A DNA stretch of 36,853 bases from Oscillospiraceae bacterium (GCA_021771675.1 JAETOP010000023.1:1-36853); one strand, 5' to 3'. Counted from the first letter of the stretch, positions 27,656 to 36,241 are shown. The notes: generated by a model from the sequence alone, not told the origin. Numbers and translations: made by a program.

Positions 27656-29026
27656 TTATTTTGCCCGAGAGCCGAAGTTGACGGCGGTGTCGCCCTGCTC
27701 GTTGGTGCCGAACTCATAATCCTTGCCGGGGAGAACGGCGTTCATGACGATGCCCACCAGAGCGGCCACAGCCAGGCCGGAGAGGCTGATATTGATAGAG
27801 CCCAGAGTGAAGCTGATGGCGCCGGCAGTGCTGGTGCTCACACCGATGGCCAAGCCCATAATCATGGCAGCAATCAGCACGTTGCGGCTCTTGGTAAAGT
27901 CAACCCGGTTCTCAACCACGTTCCGCACACCAACAGCGGAAATCATACCGTAGAGCACCAAGCTTACGCCACCCATGGTAGCGGCAGGCATGGCACGGAT
28001 GATGGCAGAGAACTTGGGGCAGAAGGAAAGCACAATGGCAAAGTAGGCGGCCAGACGAACCACCTTGGGGTCGTAGACCTTGCTCAGAGCCAGCACACCG
28101 GTATTTTCACCGTAGGTGGTGTTGGCGGGAGCGCCAAACAGAGAAGCCATCACAGTTGCCAGGCCGTCGCCCAGCATGGTGCGATGGAGGCCGGGATCCT
28201 CCACGAAGTTTCTGCCAACGGTGGAGGAAATGGCACAGATGTCGCCCACATGCTCCATCATGGTGGCCAGAGAGATGGGCATGATGGTGATAATGGCGGT
28301 AATCAGCAGCCCGCCGTCAAAATTCTTACCGAAGATGGAAAAAGCAGTTTTGTTCCAGACAATGGGCATACCGATCCAATCAGCCTCCCCTACCAGCTGG
28401 ACAAAATTCGCCCGGGAATCAGCATCCACGATCATGGCAAAAACATAGGAACCAACCACACCCAGCAGAATGGGAATGATCTTCACCATGCCCTTGCCCC
28501 AGATATTGGTCACAACCACAATCAGGATGGCAATCAGGGCAATCCACCAGTTGGAGTTGCAATTGTTGATGGCAGAGCTGGCCAGGGTCAGTCCAATACA
28601 GATGATCACAGGACCGGTAACGATGGGTGGGAAGTAACGCATAACCTTCTTGGCGCCAAACACCTTAAACAGCGCAGACACCACCAGGTACACCAAACCC
28701 GCACAGGTCACGCCAAAGCAGGCGTAGGGCAGCGTGTCGAAGCCATAGCTCTCAGTCATGCTGCTGATGGCTGCATAGCCGCCCAGAAAGGCAAAGGAGG
28801 AGCCAAGGAAAGCAGGAATTTTGAAGCCGGTGAGGAAATGAAACAGCAGCGTGCCAAGGCCGGCGAACAGCAGGGCGTTGGCCACGTCCAGTCCGGAGAT
28901 AACTGGAACCAGAACCGTTGCGCCGAACATGGCGAACAGGTGCTGTACACCCAAAATCAGGCGCTTGGGGGTGCCAAGGGTGCTGGCGTCATAGATGGCA
29001 TCGGTGGTTTTTTCAGGTTTTGCCAT
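27656..29026 (-). CDS. uraA: uracil permease, NCS2/UraA family
   Basis: A 456-residue membrane transporter with the 14-segment fold of UraA, importing uracil with a cation. The substrate-site glutamates of this group are present in MEHVGD and TTYGENTGV. The surrounding DPGLHRTMLGDGLATVMASL and MGGVSLVLYGMI match uracil rather than xanthine permeases. ATG 29026 follows AAAGGAAG at good spacing; upstream extension of the frame reads through the leader hairpin and is rejected. It is a single-gene transcript with its own promoter, leader hairpin and terminator. Attenuation by pyrimidine supply is plausible but not shown. Confidence 0.94.
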   Translation of the reverse strand: MAKPEKTTDAIYDASTLGTPKRLILGVQHLFAMFGATVLVPVISGLDVANALLFAGLGTLLFHFLTGFKIPAFLGSSFAFLGGYAAISSMTESYGFDTLPYACFGVTCAGLVYLVVSALFKVFGAKKVMRYFPPIVTGPVIICIGLTLASSAINNCNSNWWIALIAILIVVVTNIWGKGMVKIIPILLGVVGSYVFAMIVDADSRANFVQLVGEADWIGMPIVWNKTAFSIFGKNFDGGLLITAIITIMPISLATMMEHVGDICAISSTVGRNFVEDPGLHRTMLGDGLATVMASLFGAPANTTYGENTGVLALSKVYDPKVVRLAAYFAIVLSFCPKFSAIIRAMPAATMGGVSLVLYGMISAVGVRNVVENRVDFTKSRNVLIAAMIMGLAIGVSTSTAGAISFTLGSINISLSGLAVAALVGIVMNAVLPGKDYEFGTNEQGDTAVNFGSRAK

Positions 29027-29052
29027 AGTATATCTTCCTTTCTTTTTTAGAA

Positions 29053-29084
29053 AGGGAGGAATCGAAAGATTTCGACTCCTCCCT
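29053..29084 (-). promoter_or_regulatory. leader hairpin in the uracil permease 5-prime region
   Basis: On the minus strand AGGGAGGA and TCCTCCCT (29077-29084, 29053-29060) form an 8-bp stem with an inner CGAA/TTCG helix, followed by TTTCT, just before the ribosome site. It could be an intrinsic attenuator. I do not see a clear PyrR-binding loop or a purine riboswitch. Confidence 0.5.
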
Positions 29085-29102
29085 CCCTTTTTAATCCTTG
29101 AC

Positions 29103-29131
29103 AGTATACTCCTATTTTGGCGGAAAAGCAA
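29103..29131 (-). promoter_or_regulatory. sigma-A promoter of the uracil permease
   Basis: On the minus strand TTGCTT (29126-29131), a 17-base spacer and TATACT (29103-29108) give a leader of about 70 bases containing the hairpin. Confidence 0.7.
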
Positions 29132-29199
29132 GGAAAAAAGCCAGAATGTGTTGCCAAATTATGAACAGAATCAGGCAGTTATTTTGTGAATATAGCACA

Positions 29200-29262
29200 T
29201 TGGGCATTTTTGCTTCCCGCAGCGTTTTTGCAAGTGCCCAAATGCAGCTCCCAAGCTGTCCT
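29200..29262. other. structured intergenic segment, possible RNA
   Basis: TTGGGCA (29200-29206) pairs with TGCCCAA (29235-29241), an inner TTGC/GCAA helix stacks below, and a short AGCT/AGCT hairpin follows. This is more pairing than expected in AT-rich intergenic sequence. No known RNA family is recognised, no clean promoter/terminator pair brackets it, and it may be a repeat relic. Confidence 0.25.
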
Positions 29263-29473
29263 TCTTTCAGAAACAGAGGTTCTTTTTGCAAGATTATGAT
29301 AGATAAACAGCCATTTTAGCAGGATGACTGAATATTCTTCCCGATTCGATGTATTTTTCACTATCTTTTTTTCGTAATGAGCGTATAATTTCCGGAGTAT
29401 TTCCTGTTTTTTTGTTGTGCAATGTACAAATGAACCTCTTTCAATTTTGCAAGAAGTCTGTTATTTTTCTTTA

Positions 29474-29845
29474 GCCTATGCCGGCGCCGCCATCGCCAAG
29501 GCCAGGCCGATGAAAACTGCCATCACAACCACAAAACTTGCCATCGGCGCTTTCATTGTTCCCTACGCCTTTGCCATGAGCCCCTCCATGCTTCTGATTG
29601 ACACCAATGTGCTCGAAGTGATTCTTATCAGTGTCACCTCCTTCATCGGTATCTGCTCCATCTCCGCCGCTATGGAAGGGTATCTAATGGTGAGCATGCC
29701 CTGGTATCAGCGTTTGCTCAGTCTGGTGGGCGGCCTGATGCTGGTCTTCCCCGGCGTTGCCACCGATGTTGGAGGCATTATCCTGGCCGCAGCGGTAGTC
29801 GCTCTCCAGTTCCTGGCCCGCCGCAAATCCCTTGCCCAGACCTGA
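29474..29845 (+). pseudogene. C-terminal remnant of a TRAP transporter fused permease
   Basis: About 124 residues match the end of the large fused (4TM/12TM) TRAP permeases: AYAGAAIAKARPMKTAI, then KLAIGAFIVPYAFAMSPSML, and EGYLMVSMPWYQRLLSLVGG with the final helix. A full protein is about 600-700 residues, so most of the gene is gone. The residues before AYAG are unrelated, and the nearest ATG (29417) has no ribosome site. No substrate-binding protein gene is near. The stump still has three or four membrane helices and an intact frame and stop. Confidence 0.8.
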
Positions 29846-29908
29846 TATTTTCCACGATTACAAGATGGTATTCGTTTGACTCATTTAATTATTGCTTGAC
29901 CATAAGAA

Positions 29909-29948
29909 CCCCCCATTTGCTCCAACTTGAGAACAAATGGGGGGATTT
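29909..29948. terminator. bidirectional terminator between the TRAP remnant and the LRR protein
   Basis: An 11-bp perfect stem (29909-29919 with 29934-29944) is followed by ATTTT on the plus strand and TTCTT on the minus strand. It serves the convergent minus-strand gene, whose stop is at 29952. Confidence 0.85.
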
Positions 29949-29951
29949 TCC

Positions 29952-32900
29952 CTATTTAACTGTCAGTGTACAAATTTCTGAGGTTACAGATTTACCGTTG
30001 CCATCAGTAACAGTGCACCGGAACTTGGCTCCACTGTCCCCTCGGGACACTCCGTCAAGGGTCAGCGTAGAAGAATTACCACCACAGACAACCCATTGGC
30101 CGGAACCGGGATTCTGGCGCTGCCACTGGTAGGACATACCGTTACCGGAAGCACCCACGGTAAATCTGGCCTGTGCGCCCTCCCCTACCGTCACAGAGGC
30201 GGGCTGCGTTTGAATGGTGACGATCTTAACTTCAAAGCAGATGGAACCATAATCCGTAACCTTCCAGGTATAGCGGACGGTTGCATCCGTCTCGACACAG
30301 TCATAGGATTCCCGGTCCAGCTTTGGTACTTGAACCGTGGCAGACTTGCCACAGGAGGTACAGGCTCCAAACAATTCACCACCGGAGGCAAAGCCCGGCG
30401 CCTTAGTCAGCTTCCAGGAATAGTTATGGTTCTCTCGCCACACAGGTGCGCCGCCCAGAGAACTGCCAATTTTCCCCGTCCAGCTGCCGTCGGTATTGTG
30501 GTAAAGGACAGTACCATTCACTCCTGCCAGCGCATTTCCAGCGAAACTGGGAGCGCTGCCCTGGAAAACAATCTGCTTTAGAGAGGGCAGATTGAAAAAT
30601 ACGTAATTGCCCACACCGGTGATGCCCCGCTCCACGGTTACCGTCTTTGTCCCTGAATGATTCCAGGGCGTTCCATAGGCATTGTAAGAGGGAATATCTC
30701 CGCTGCCATAGAACACCAGATTTCCGCTGGTATCCAGATACCACTGCACATGTCCGGAGCATACCCCGGCCCCCTCATAGCTGCGCCAGCGGCAGCCTCC
30801 TTTCATGGTATCCATGTCCCCATAGAAAGCCCGATTGACCAGAACCTGAGCCAAGGTATTCTGGAATGTGTTATCGGCGACATTGACACCGCTGCACATC
30901 GCCAGGAATCTGCGCAGATTCACACAATAGCTGAACGCTTCGCTTCCCAATGTGGAAACAGTTCCCCAATGCTCCAATACCACATTTTGAAGTCCATAGC
31001 AATAGGCAAAGGCCTTCGCCCCCATCTGACAGCCAGGCAGACGCAGGTGGGTGATGGAGGTACAGTTGAAGAAAGCGCCCTCCCCAATGGTCAGGCCTCC
31101 GGTACAGCCGGACAAATCCAAATCTCCCAAACTGCTGCAAAGCGCAAAGGCGTAGCTGTCGATCTGTTTTACGCTGGAAGGGATGGACGCACTTCTCAAA
31201 GACGTGCACCCCCGGAAGGCATGACCTCCGATGGAGGTCACTCCATGGGGAATCTCCACAGACTCCAGAGCACCATCCTCATAAAATACTGCAAGCCCAA
31301 TCTGCTTCAAGCCGGTCGGCAGGATGACCCTGCGGAGATTGTCGCACTTACTAAAGGCCCAGTCTCCAATGGACGAGACAGTGCTGGGGATTTCAAACTC
31401 CGTAAGACCATTGCAGCGACGGAAAGTGGCGTAACCAATGGATTTTACGCCGGGCATACTAATTTCAGTGAGAGATGTACAGCCCAGGAAAGCCCAATTT
31501 CCAATGGCAGTTACAGAATCGGGCAAGGTCACCTGGGCAAGGTTTACCATTCCGCCGAAATTACTGCTTCCAACATAGGTAACCCCCTGGGACAGACGGA
31601 TTTCCACAATCCGATCACGGATGGAGAACCAGGGTTCCTCCACCTCATTGGAGTAATCAGGCAAGCTCCCGGTGCCCATCACCAGCAGCAGCCCATCCTC
31701 ATAGGCAACCCATCGAATGCTTTCAGTACACATTCCCTGGCCCATCTGAGGCACCTGCCGATCCGGCGTACATTCTACCGGCTGGGACAGGTATCCCTTT
31801 TGCCCACCGGCATCATAGGAGCGGACACAGTAGTAATAAGTCACTCCCATCTGGGTGTTTTCATCAGTCCATGTGACAGTGCCGCTGGGGACGCTTTGAA
31901 TGGGGGTCTCCCAGGGCCCTTCAACACTCTCGGATCGGTAAATCCAATAGCCCGCACCATAGGTATCGTTCCAGTTCAAATGAACGCCGCTGTCATCGAA
32001 TTGCGCCGTCACTGTAATTTCACGCTGAGTCAGAGGGGGCAGCGCAGGAGCCAGAGACAGTTGGGGAGATGACACCGCCCAGTATGCGGTAAATGCCGCA
32101 ATCGTAGCCTCCTGCGAACCACAGTAGAGGACGGACTGGCTCAGAGGTCTTCTGCAATTGGAGTTGCCCGGATCGGCACAGTAAAAAATTCCAGTGGACT
32201 CGTCATAGTCGGTAATCAGCACAGCGTGGGGGCGATTGGCGTTGTAGGCCACAAAGCCCTCCGGATGCTGTTTCAGGAATGCTCGGAAGGAGTCCATAGA
32301 AGAGTTCCCAAAAGGTCCGCGGGTCACAGTAATCCCGGCATAGGAATAATTCCATACCATGCCAACGCCTTCAATCCAGGTAGTTCCCTTCAGTGCGCTT
32401 TCGGTAATGCTTCTCCAATTGGCATACCCATTGAGCCGGGCCGCCCGGCGTACCAGCATCGCATTGGCCGCCAGGGTACAAGTGCCGCCCATCTCCTGCT
32501 TAAAGAACATCTCAGGGCTGTTCAGCTCTTCCAGGGAGACCGGGCCCGCATCGCCCAGCGCATATGTATCAGATTCAATTTCCTCCTCCGGGAACAGCCA
32601 GGCAATTAAGATTGCGCAAAGCTCGTCCCGCAGCTGCGGATCTTCCACCCGGTCTGCCCGATCCAGCAGGCTGACCGCTGCTTCCTCGTCACCTGTATAG
32701 GTGAGGTACTGCTCCTCCCGGATAAAGGCGGCAAACGCCTCATCATCCATCTCATCCCAGGGGTAGCGTGCCTCCTCGGAAGGGTCTTCCGCCTCGTCAG
32801 TGGTCGTCTCCGTCTCTTCGGAAGGATTTTCTGACTCACCAGTGGAAGGGTCTGTTTCCTGAGATGGGTCTGTTTCCTGAGACGGATCTGTTTCCTGAGA

Positions 32901-33308
32901 CGGATCTGTTTCCTGAGACGGATCTGTTTCCTGAGACGGATCTGTTTCCTGAGACGGATCTGTTTCCTGAGATGGGTCTGTTTCCTGAGACGGGTCTGTT
33001 TCCTGAGACGGGTCTGTTTCCTGAGACGGATTCGCTTCATCTGCAGGGCTTGTGTTTTCCTGCGTAGTTCCAGTAGCTTCAGCGGATCCGGTGGATTCCG
33101 TAACCGCTCCCCCTTCGGCACGCTCCGAGTTCCCTGTTGACTCCGGAGGAACATCAGATATAGGAGTACTCTCCTGCCCCGCCTGGGTTTGCTCTACCAC
33201 GGCAGCCGTCTGCATTTCCTCTGCGTATACTGCAGCGGAGGAAACCGTTCCCACCGTCATGCTCACACTAACCAAAAACGCAAGTAGTCTTATCCGATCA
33301 CGCTTCAT
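29952..33308 (-). CDS. large secreted protein: PSQETD repeats, C39-like domain, FnIII, BspA-type LRR, Ig-like
   Basis: A 1118-residue exported protein. An N-terminal signal peptide (about 1-30, LLAFLVSVSMTVGTVSSAAVYA) is followed by a Ser/Thr/Glu-rich linker with ten PSQETD units (about 94-153). Next is a C39-like cysteine-peptidase fold, with Cys near 277 in GGTCTLAANAM, His near 360 in NRPHAVLITDYD and Asp in YCADPGNS. An FnIII domain (about 430-513), BspA-type leucine-rich repeats (about 570-800, e.g. VTAIGNWAFLGCTSLTEI) and a C-terminal Ig-like domain (about 1030-1118) complete it. There is no LPxTG or other sortase tail. ATG 33308 follows AAAGGGTGAG. Adhesion or bacteriocin-like processing roles are guesses. 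Confidence 0.88.
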   Translation of the reverse strand: MKRDRIRLLAFLVSVSMTVGTVSSAAVYAEEMQTAAVVEQTQAGQESTPISDVPPESTGNSERAEGGAVTESTGSAEATGTTQENTSPADEANPSQETDPSQETDPSQETDPSQETDPSQETDPSQETDPSQETDPSQETDPSQETDPSQETDPSTGESENPSEETETTTDEAEDPSEEARYPWDEMDDEAFAAFIREEQYLTYTGDEEAAVSLLDRADRVEDPQLRDELCAILIAWLFPEEEIESDTYALGDAGPVSLEELNSPEMFFKQEMGGTCTLAANAMLVRRAARLNGYANWRSITESALKGTTWIEGVGMVWNYSYAGITVTRGPFGNSSMDSFRAFLKQHPEGFVAYNANRPHAVLITDYDESTGIFYCADPGNSNCRRPLSQSVLYCGSQEATIAAFTAYWAVSSPQLSLAPALPPLTQREITVTAQFDDSGVHLNWNDTYGAGYWIYRSESVEGPWETPIQSVPSGTVTWTDENTQMGVTYYYCVRSYDAGGQKGYLSQPVECTPDRQVPQMGQGMCTESIRWVAYEDGLLLVMGTGSLPDYSNEVEEPWFSIRDRIVEIRLSQGVTYVGSSNFGGMVNLAQVTLPDSVTAIGNWAFLGCTSLTEISMPGVKSIGYATFRRCNGLTEFEIPSTVSSIGDWAFSKCDNLRRVILPTGLKQIGLAVFYEDGALESVEIPHGVTSIGGHAFRGCTSLRSASIPSSVKQIDSYAFALCSSLGDLDLSGCTGGLTIGEGAFFNCTSITHLRLPGCQMGAKAFAYCYGLQNVVLEHWGTVSTLGSEAFSYCVNLRRFLAMCSGVNVADNTFQNTLAQVLVNRAFYGDMDTMKGGCRWRSYEGAGVCSGHVQWYLDTSGNLVFYGSGDIPSYNAYGTPWNHSGTKTVTVERGITGVGNYVFFNLPSLKQIVFQGSAPSFAGNALAGVNGTVLYHNTDGSWTGKIGSSLGGAPVWRENHNYSWKLTKAPGFASGGELFGACTSCGKSATVQVPKLDRESYDCVETDATVRYTWKVTDYGSICFEVKIVTIQTQPASVTVGEGAQARFTVGASGNGMSYQWQRQNPGSGQWVVCGGNSSTLTLDGVSRGDSGAKFRCTVTDGNGKSVTSEICTLTVK
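32851..33030 (-). repeat. ten tandem 18-bp units encoding PSQETD
   Basis: Ten in-frame 18-bp units lie head to tail and differ only at a few synonymous positions, showing recent expansion or contraction by slippage or recombination. They encode the acidic, proline-spaced stalk of the secreted protein. Unit number is likely to vary between strains. Confidence 0.95.
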
Positions 33309-33366
33309 GACACTCACCCTTTCGTAAAATAACCGCAATCCCCCGGCATTCGATGATTATTTATAT

Positions 33367-33396
33367 ATTATAGGAAATAAAACCGAATATTGTCAA
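33367..33396 (-). promoter_or_regulatory. consensus sigma-A promoter of the LRR protein
   Basis: On the minus strand a perfect TTGACA (33391-33396) and a perfect TATAAT (33367-33372) are separated by 18 bases. Strong expression is expected. Confidence 0.85.
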
Positions 33397-33435
33397 CTCT
33401 TTTTTTCAGATCTTTGTGAAATTTCCACATCTTTC

Positions 33436-33474
33436 CAAAAAAGCGACTGGGGAACCAATAATCCCCCAGTCGCT
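33436..33474 (-). terminator. intrinsic terminator of the RodA/FtsW gene
   Basis: On the minus strand an 11-bp stem (33464-33474 with 33442-33452) is followed by TTTTTT, 12 bases after the stop codon. Confidence 0.9.
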
Positions 33475-33485
33475 CATTTGCCATC

Positions 33486-34655
33486 TTAACGAAACTCCCG
33501 GTAAGGCTGGATATATCGCTCGTGACTCATGGATTGTGGTCGTGCGTAAGCGCCTGAAACCAATCCCAGCATGGCATAGATGGTAACCACAGAGGAACCG
33601 CCATAGCTGATCAGCGGAAGGGTCAGACCGATAACGGGCATTACGCCGATGCACATGCCGGTGTTGATCAGCACCTGGAACATCATAGCGGAGGCTGCAC
33701 CGAAGCAAATCAGGCGGCGCATATAATCCGGGCAACGGGCACCGACCTGGATGCAGCGGGCAATAATGGCCAGCTCCAGCAGCATCACCGCCACACATCC
33801 GAAGAACCCCAGTTCCTCACCGATGGAAGAGAAGATATAGTCCGTATGTTGGGCAAAAAGGTTACCGCCCTGGGTACGGGTACCGTTAAACAGTCCCTGT
33901 CCTGTCAAACCTCCGCCGGTGAGGGATTGAAGGTTGATTTTGCTGTGGTAGCGTGCGCCAATACCCATCTTGTCGTAGTCCGGGTTAATCAGAACCAAGA
34001 TTCGTTCTCGCTGATAGCCGCCCAAATGGGGCCACACAATCGGTATCGCCGCAGCAACAGCTCCAATTCCCAAAGCAAACCACCACAGGCTGACGCCTCC
34101 CGCAAAGGCCATGCCAATAAAGATGAATACAAATATCAGCGACACGCCCGCATCACCGGATAGTACCATATTCAGTCCCACCAAAACGCCCAGATGCAGC
34201 ACCATGTGCATCACAGAGGTTAAACTTGAGATGTTGTTTTGGTGGGATGACATCACTGATGCCATAATGATGATATAAGCAATTTTACAGATTTCCGCTG
34301 GCTGAATACTGACAGGCACCAAGGGAATGGTCAGCCAGCTCTTGTTGCCGGTGCTGTGGTCATCTCCGAAAGGAATGAGCAGCAGCAGCATGACGATGTT
34401 GAATGCCACCAGAACTCCCCGATGCTCGGACATAAAATCCACATCGATGGAGGACACGATGGCAAACATCAGCACCCCCAACATAGTGGCAACCAACTGA
34501 ATAAGGATGTACTTGGTATTGCTGCCGAATTTGGCCGCATTGGTGGCGCTGGCCACACAAATGCCGCCAAAGCCCGAGGTTACCAGGCATAGGATCAGCA
34601 GGACCCAGTCACCCTTTTTTGAAAAATCCTTTAATTCCTCTATGAATCGACGCAA
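33486..34655 (-). CDS. rodA: RodA/FtsW-type SEDS glycosyltransferase
   Basis: A 389-residue polytopic SEDS protein that polymerises peptidoglycan glycan strands with a class B PBP. Family signatures are VSIQPAEICKIAYIIIMASV, the extracellular loop YHSKINLQSLTGGGLTGQG, TDYIFSSIGEELGFFG, and PVIGLTLPLISYGGSS near the C-terminus. The RodA rather than FtsW type is likely but not certain. The start was placed at TTG 34655, five bases after GGAGGAG; the longer frames begin upstream of this ribosome site. The gene has its own promoter and terminator, and no PBP is adjacent. Confidence 0.9.
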   Translation of the reverse strand: MRRFIEELKDFSKKGDWVLLILCLVTSGFGGICVASATNAAKFGSNTKYILIQLVATMLGVLMFAIVSSIDVDFMSEHRGVLVAFNIVMLLLLIPFGDDHSTGNKSWLTIPLVPVSIQPAEICKIAYIIIMASVMSSHQNNISSLTSVMHMVLHLGVLVGLNMVLSGDAGVSLIFVFIFIGMAFAGGVSLWWFALGIGAVAAAIPIVWPHLGGYQRERILVLINPDYDKMGIGARYHSKINLQSLTGGGLTGQGLFNGTRTQGGNLFAQHTDYIFSSIGEELGFFGCVAVMLLELAIIARCIQVGARCPDYMRRLICFGAASAMMFQVLINTGMCIGVMPVIGLTLPLISYGGSSVVTIYAMLGLVSGAYARPQSMSHERYIQPYREFR

Positions 34656-34732
34656 GCAGTCTCCTCCCCTCCGCATCTGAAGGTATTCCGGCCCAGCCAA
34701 AAAAATCCAGATATTTTATCATGAACATGGTC

Positions 34733-34741
34733 ATTATATCA
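34733..34741 (-). promoter_or_regulatory. extended -10 promoter of the RodA/FtsW gene
   Basis: On the minus strand TGATATAAT supplies a perfect -10 with TGn extension about 80 bases upstream of the start. The -35 region is not recognisable. Confidence 0.6.
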
Positions 34742-34779
34742 TTTTTTGCCCCAGAAGTAAATAGACGAAATAAGAACGC

Positions 34780-34815
34780 TTTGGGGGCCGCCCCAACAGG
34801 AAAACGGCCCCCAAA
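34780..34815 (-). terminator. terminator of the sortase gene
   Basis: An 11-bp perfect stem (34780-34790 with 34805-34815) lies just after the sortase stop. The T run on the minus strand is weak (GCGTTCTTATTT), but the stem is very stable. Confidence 0.7.
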
Positions 34816-34819
34816 TCAA

Positions 34820-35710
34820 TCAGCTAATCCGAACAGCGGCAACCACGAACCGACCGTTGTCAATGGTATATTCACAGGTGGAAAGGCACAGTATCTTGTC
34901 GCCGTAGACCGGAGTGATTCCAGTATCGTAGAAGGCCAGTTCCTTGCAGGTTGCAATGAACTCATTGAACGCCTCTTCACTTTCCGCATCCACCATCTGG
35001 TGATAGGCAAAGCCCACATTGTCAGTGCCGGAGGTCTTGAACACAGCAAAAATCTTGTACACATGAGACTCGGTAAGGGTGTCAAAGAAGATCATAGGAT
35101 TCTCTTCCCAGGTAGCCTTATCGTAATAATTGCCCAGGTAAGCAAACATGGAGCCATCCTTCATGTTGTGACCGAAGAGGGTGATGTTATCACTGGGCTT
35201 AAAGATGTCACATTTCTCCCAGGCGTAGATACAGCCACGATAGGATTCATTCTGATCGAAGTCTCTGTACAGGTAATAGCTGGGGTTATCCACCGAGGTC
35301 TGCATTACAGGATAATTGATCTTGGTGTTTTCAATCTGAAGCCAGCCCACCATATCCGGATTCTGGTTATGCAAATCCGTGTACCAAGGCAGCAGATCGC
35401 TTCCGCTCTCCATTGCCGGCCGCTCGGGCACATTCTCCGGCTCATCAAGCACATCGGGGGTGAAATACTCGTCCTCATGTCCGTTGGCCCCGGGGGTGCC
35501 GTAGGGGTTGAAGCTGGTCTCAGTGGGATCGGTTCCCTGGGTGCTTTGGGTAGTTACCTCCTGGCGGATTTGATTGACCTGATTGGCCCGGTCATTATCA
35601 TCCATCTGATGCTTGGCGCTGTCTGTAAAATAGGCGGCAAGGTAAACTGCGCTAGCCAAAAAAGCCGCAACAAGCACTAAGATCAGCAGAGTAAGTAATC
35701 CTTTTTTCAT
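34820..35710 (-). CDS. srtB: class B sortase
   Basis: A 296-residue transpeptidase with an N-terminal membrane anchor (about 4-28, LLTLLILVLVAAFLASAVYL). A Ser/Thr/Pro-rich spacer leads to the sortase barrel. The catalytic triad is visible: His in TLFGHNM, Cys in CLSTCEYT, and Arg in NGRFVVAAV at the C-terminus. Class B assignment rests on the SYRGCIYAWEKCD segment and the long helix insertion before the Cys. ATG 35710 follows GGAGG; upstream frame extension crosses the promoter. No protein in the window has an obvious sorting signal, so its substrate is elsewhere. It could also serve pilus or spore-surface assembly, as in other Clostridia. Confidence 0.94.
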   Translation of the reverse strand: MKKGLLTLLILVLVAAFLASAVYLAAYFTDSAKHQMDDNDRANQVNQIRQEVTTQSTQGTDPTETSFNPYGTPGANGHEDEYFTPDVLDEPENVPERPAMESGSDLLPWYTDLHNQNPDMVGWLQIENTKINYPVMQTSVDNPSYYLYRDFDQNESYRGCIYAWEKCDIFKPSDNITLFGHNMKDGSMFAYLGNYYDKATWEENPMIFFDTLTESHVYKIFAVFKTSGTDNVGFAYHQMVDAESEEAFNEFIATCKELAFYDTGITPVYGDKILCLSTCEYTIDNGRFVVAAVRIS

Positions 35711-35755
35711 GGCGTTTCCTCCAATTTTCTTTTTCCTATGAAAACCATTGTCCCC

Positions 35756-35784
35756 ATTATAGTCCTCTCCTCTCCGTCTGTCAA
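35756..35784 (-). promoter_or_regulatory. consensus sigma-A promoter of the sortase gene
   Basis: On the minus strand perfect TTGACA (35779-35784) and TATAAT (35756-35761) hexamers are 17 bases apart, 46 bases before the ATG. The MITE-like element begins 37 bases upstream of the -35. Confidence 0.88.
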
Positions 35785-35820
35785 GCAATTCCTGGCAGTC
35801 AATTCTTTTGATTTTCTTAA

Positions 35821-35981
35821 GGCAACACCGCACAATGGGAGCTTCAGCTTTCGGCGGATCTTTTGCCCCATCTGTGCAGTTTGAAAAGTGGGAAATACAT
35901 AAAGTATTCCCGCCCTTTTCAAACTTTCAGCTTGATCAAAATCCCTCGCCGAATCTCCTTGTCCCATTATGCGGTGTTGCC
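35821..35981. mobile_element. 161-bp MITE-like element, copy 3 (upstream of the sortase gene)
   Basis: Its 22-base terminal inverted repeats (GGCAACACCGCACAATGGGA at the left, TCCCATTATGCGGTGTTGCC at the right) differ by one base. A 4-bp TTAA duplication borders it at 35817-35820 and 35982-35985. Inner inverted arms (GTTTGAAAAG and CTTTTCAAAC) allow the whole element to fold on itself. Length and core position equal those of copy 1. Confidence 0.9.
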
Positions 35982-36014
35982 TTAAGACTCACCTCTCCCC
36001 TGCCAATTTTTCTC

Positions 36015-36043
36015 TTGCATTTTGCAATCAAATGTGATATAGT
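36015..36043 (+). promoter_or_regulatory. sigma-A promoter of the tRNA-Leu-like array
   Basis: TTGCAT (36015-36020), a 17-base spacer and TATAGT (36038-36043) place the start of transcription a few bases before the first tRNA-like unit at 36056. A single precursor covering both degenerate units and the intact tRNA is likely. Confidence 0.7.
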
Positions 36044-36055
36044 ATGCAGGTAAAT

Positions 36056-36122
36056 GCCGGTGTGATGGAATGGTAGACGTAGTGGACTCAAAAACCACTT
36101 CGTCATCTGTCGCCGGTGTTGG
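36056..36122 (+). pseudogene. degenerate tRNA-Leu-like unit A
   Basis: The acceptor strand GCCGGTG, the D arm and an anticodon-like stem GTGG/CCAC around CTCAAAA can be drawn. The 3-prime half cannot pair with the acceptor strand, so aminoacylation is unlikely. It lies directly behind a good promoter, so it is probably transcribed. Confidence 0.6.
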
Positions 36123-36241
36123 GAAAAGTCCTGGAAAATCAAGCGTTTTTCGGATTCTGTTTTTCATTTGTCTTTAACATCCCTCCTGCATATCCCTCCA
36201 AATTCCGGGAAATGCTTATCTGGGTGTTGAAAAATATATCT

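Noticed and set aside
29027..29416. Purine or 2-deoxyguanosine riboswitch before the permease
   Set aside because: I found no conserved P1/J regions of that class, and the protein is a uracil rather than xanthine type.
32851..33030. CRISPR-like array of short direct repeats
   Set aside because: Units are contiguous without spacers, stay in frame and encode PSQETD in a protein linker. No cas gene is near.
35808..36053. Short frames inside the 161-bp elements as possible transposase or peptide genes
   Set aside because: They are about 80 residues with no ribosome site, differ between copies, and derive from the palindromic sequence.
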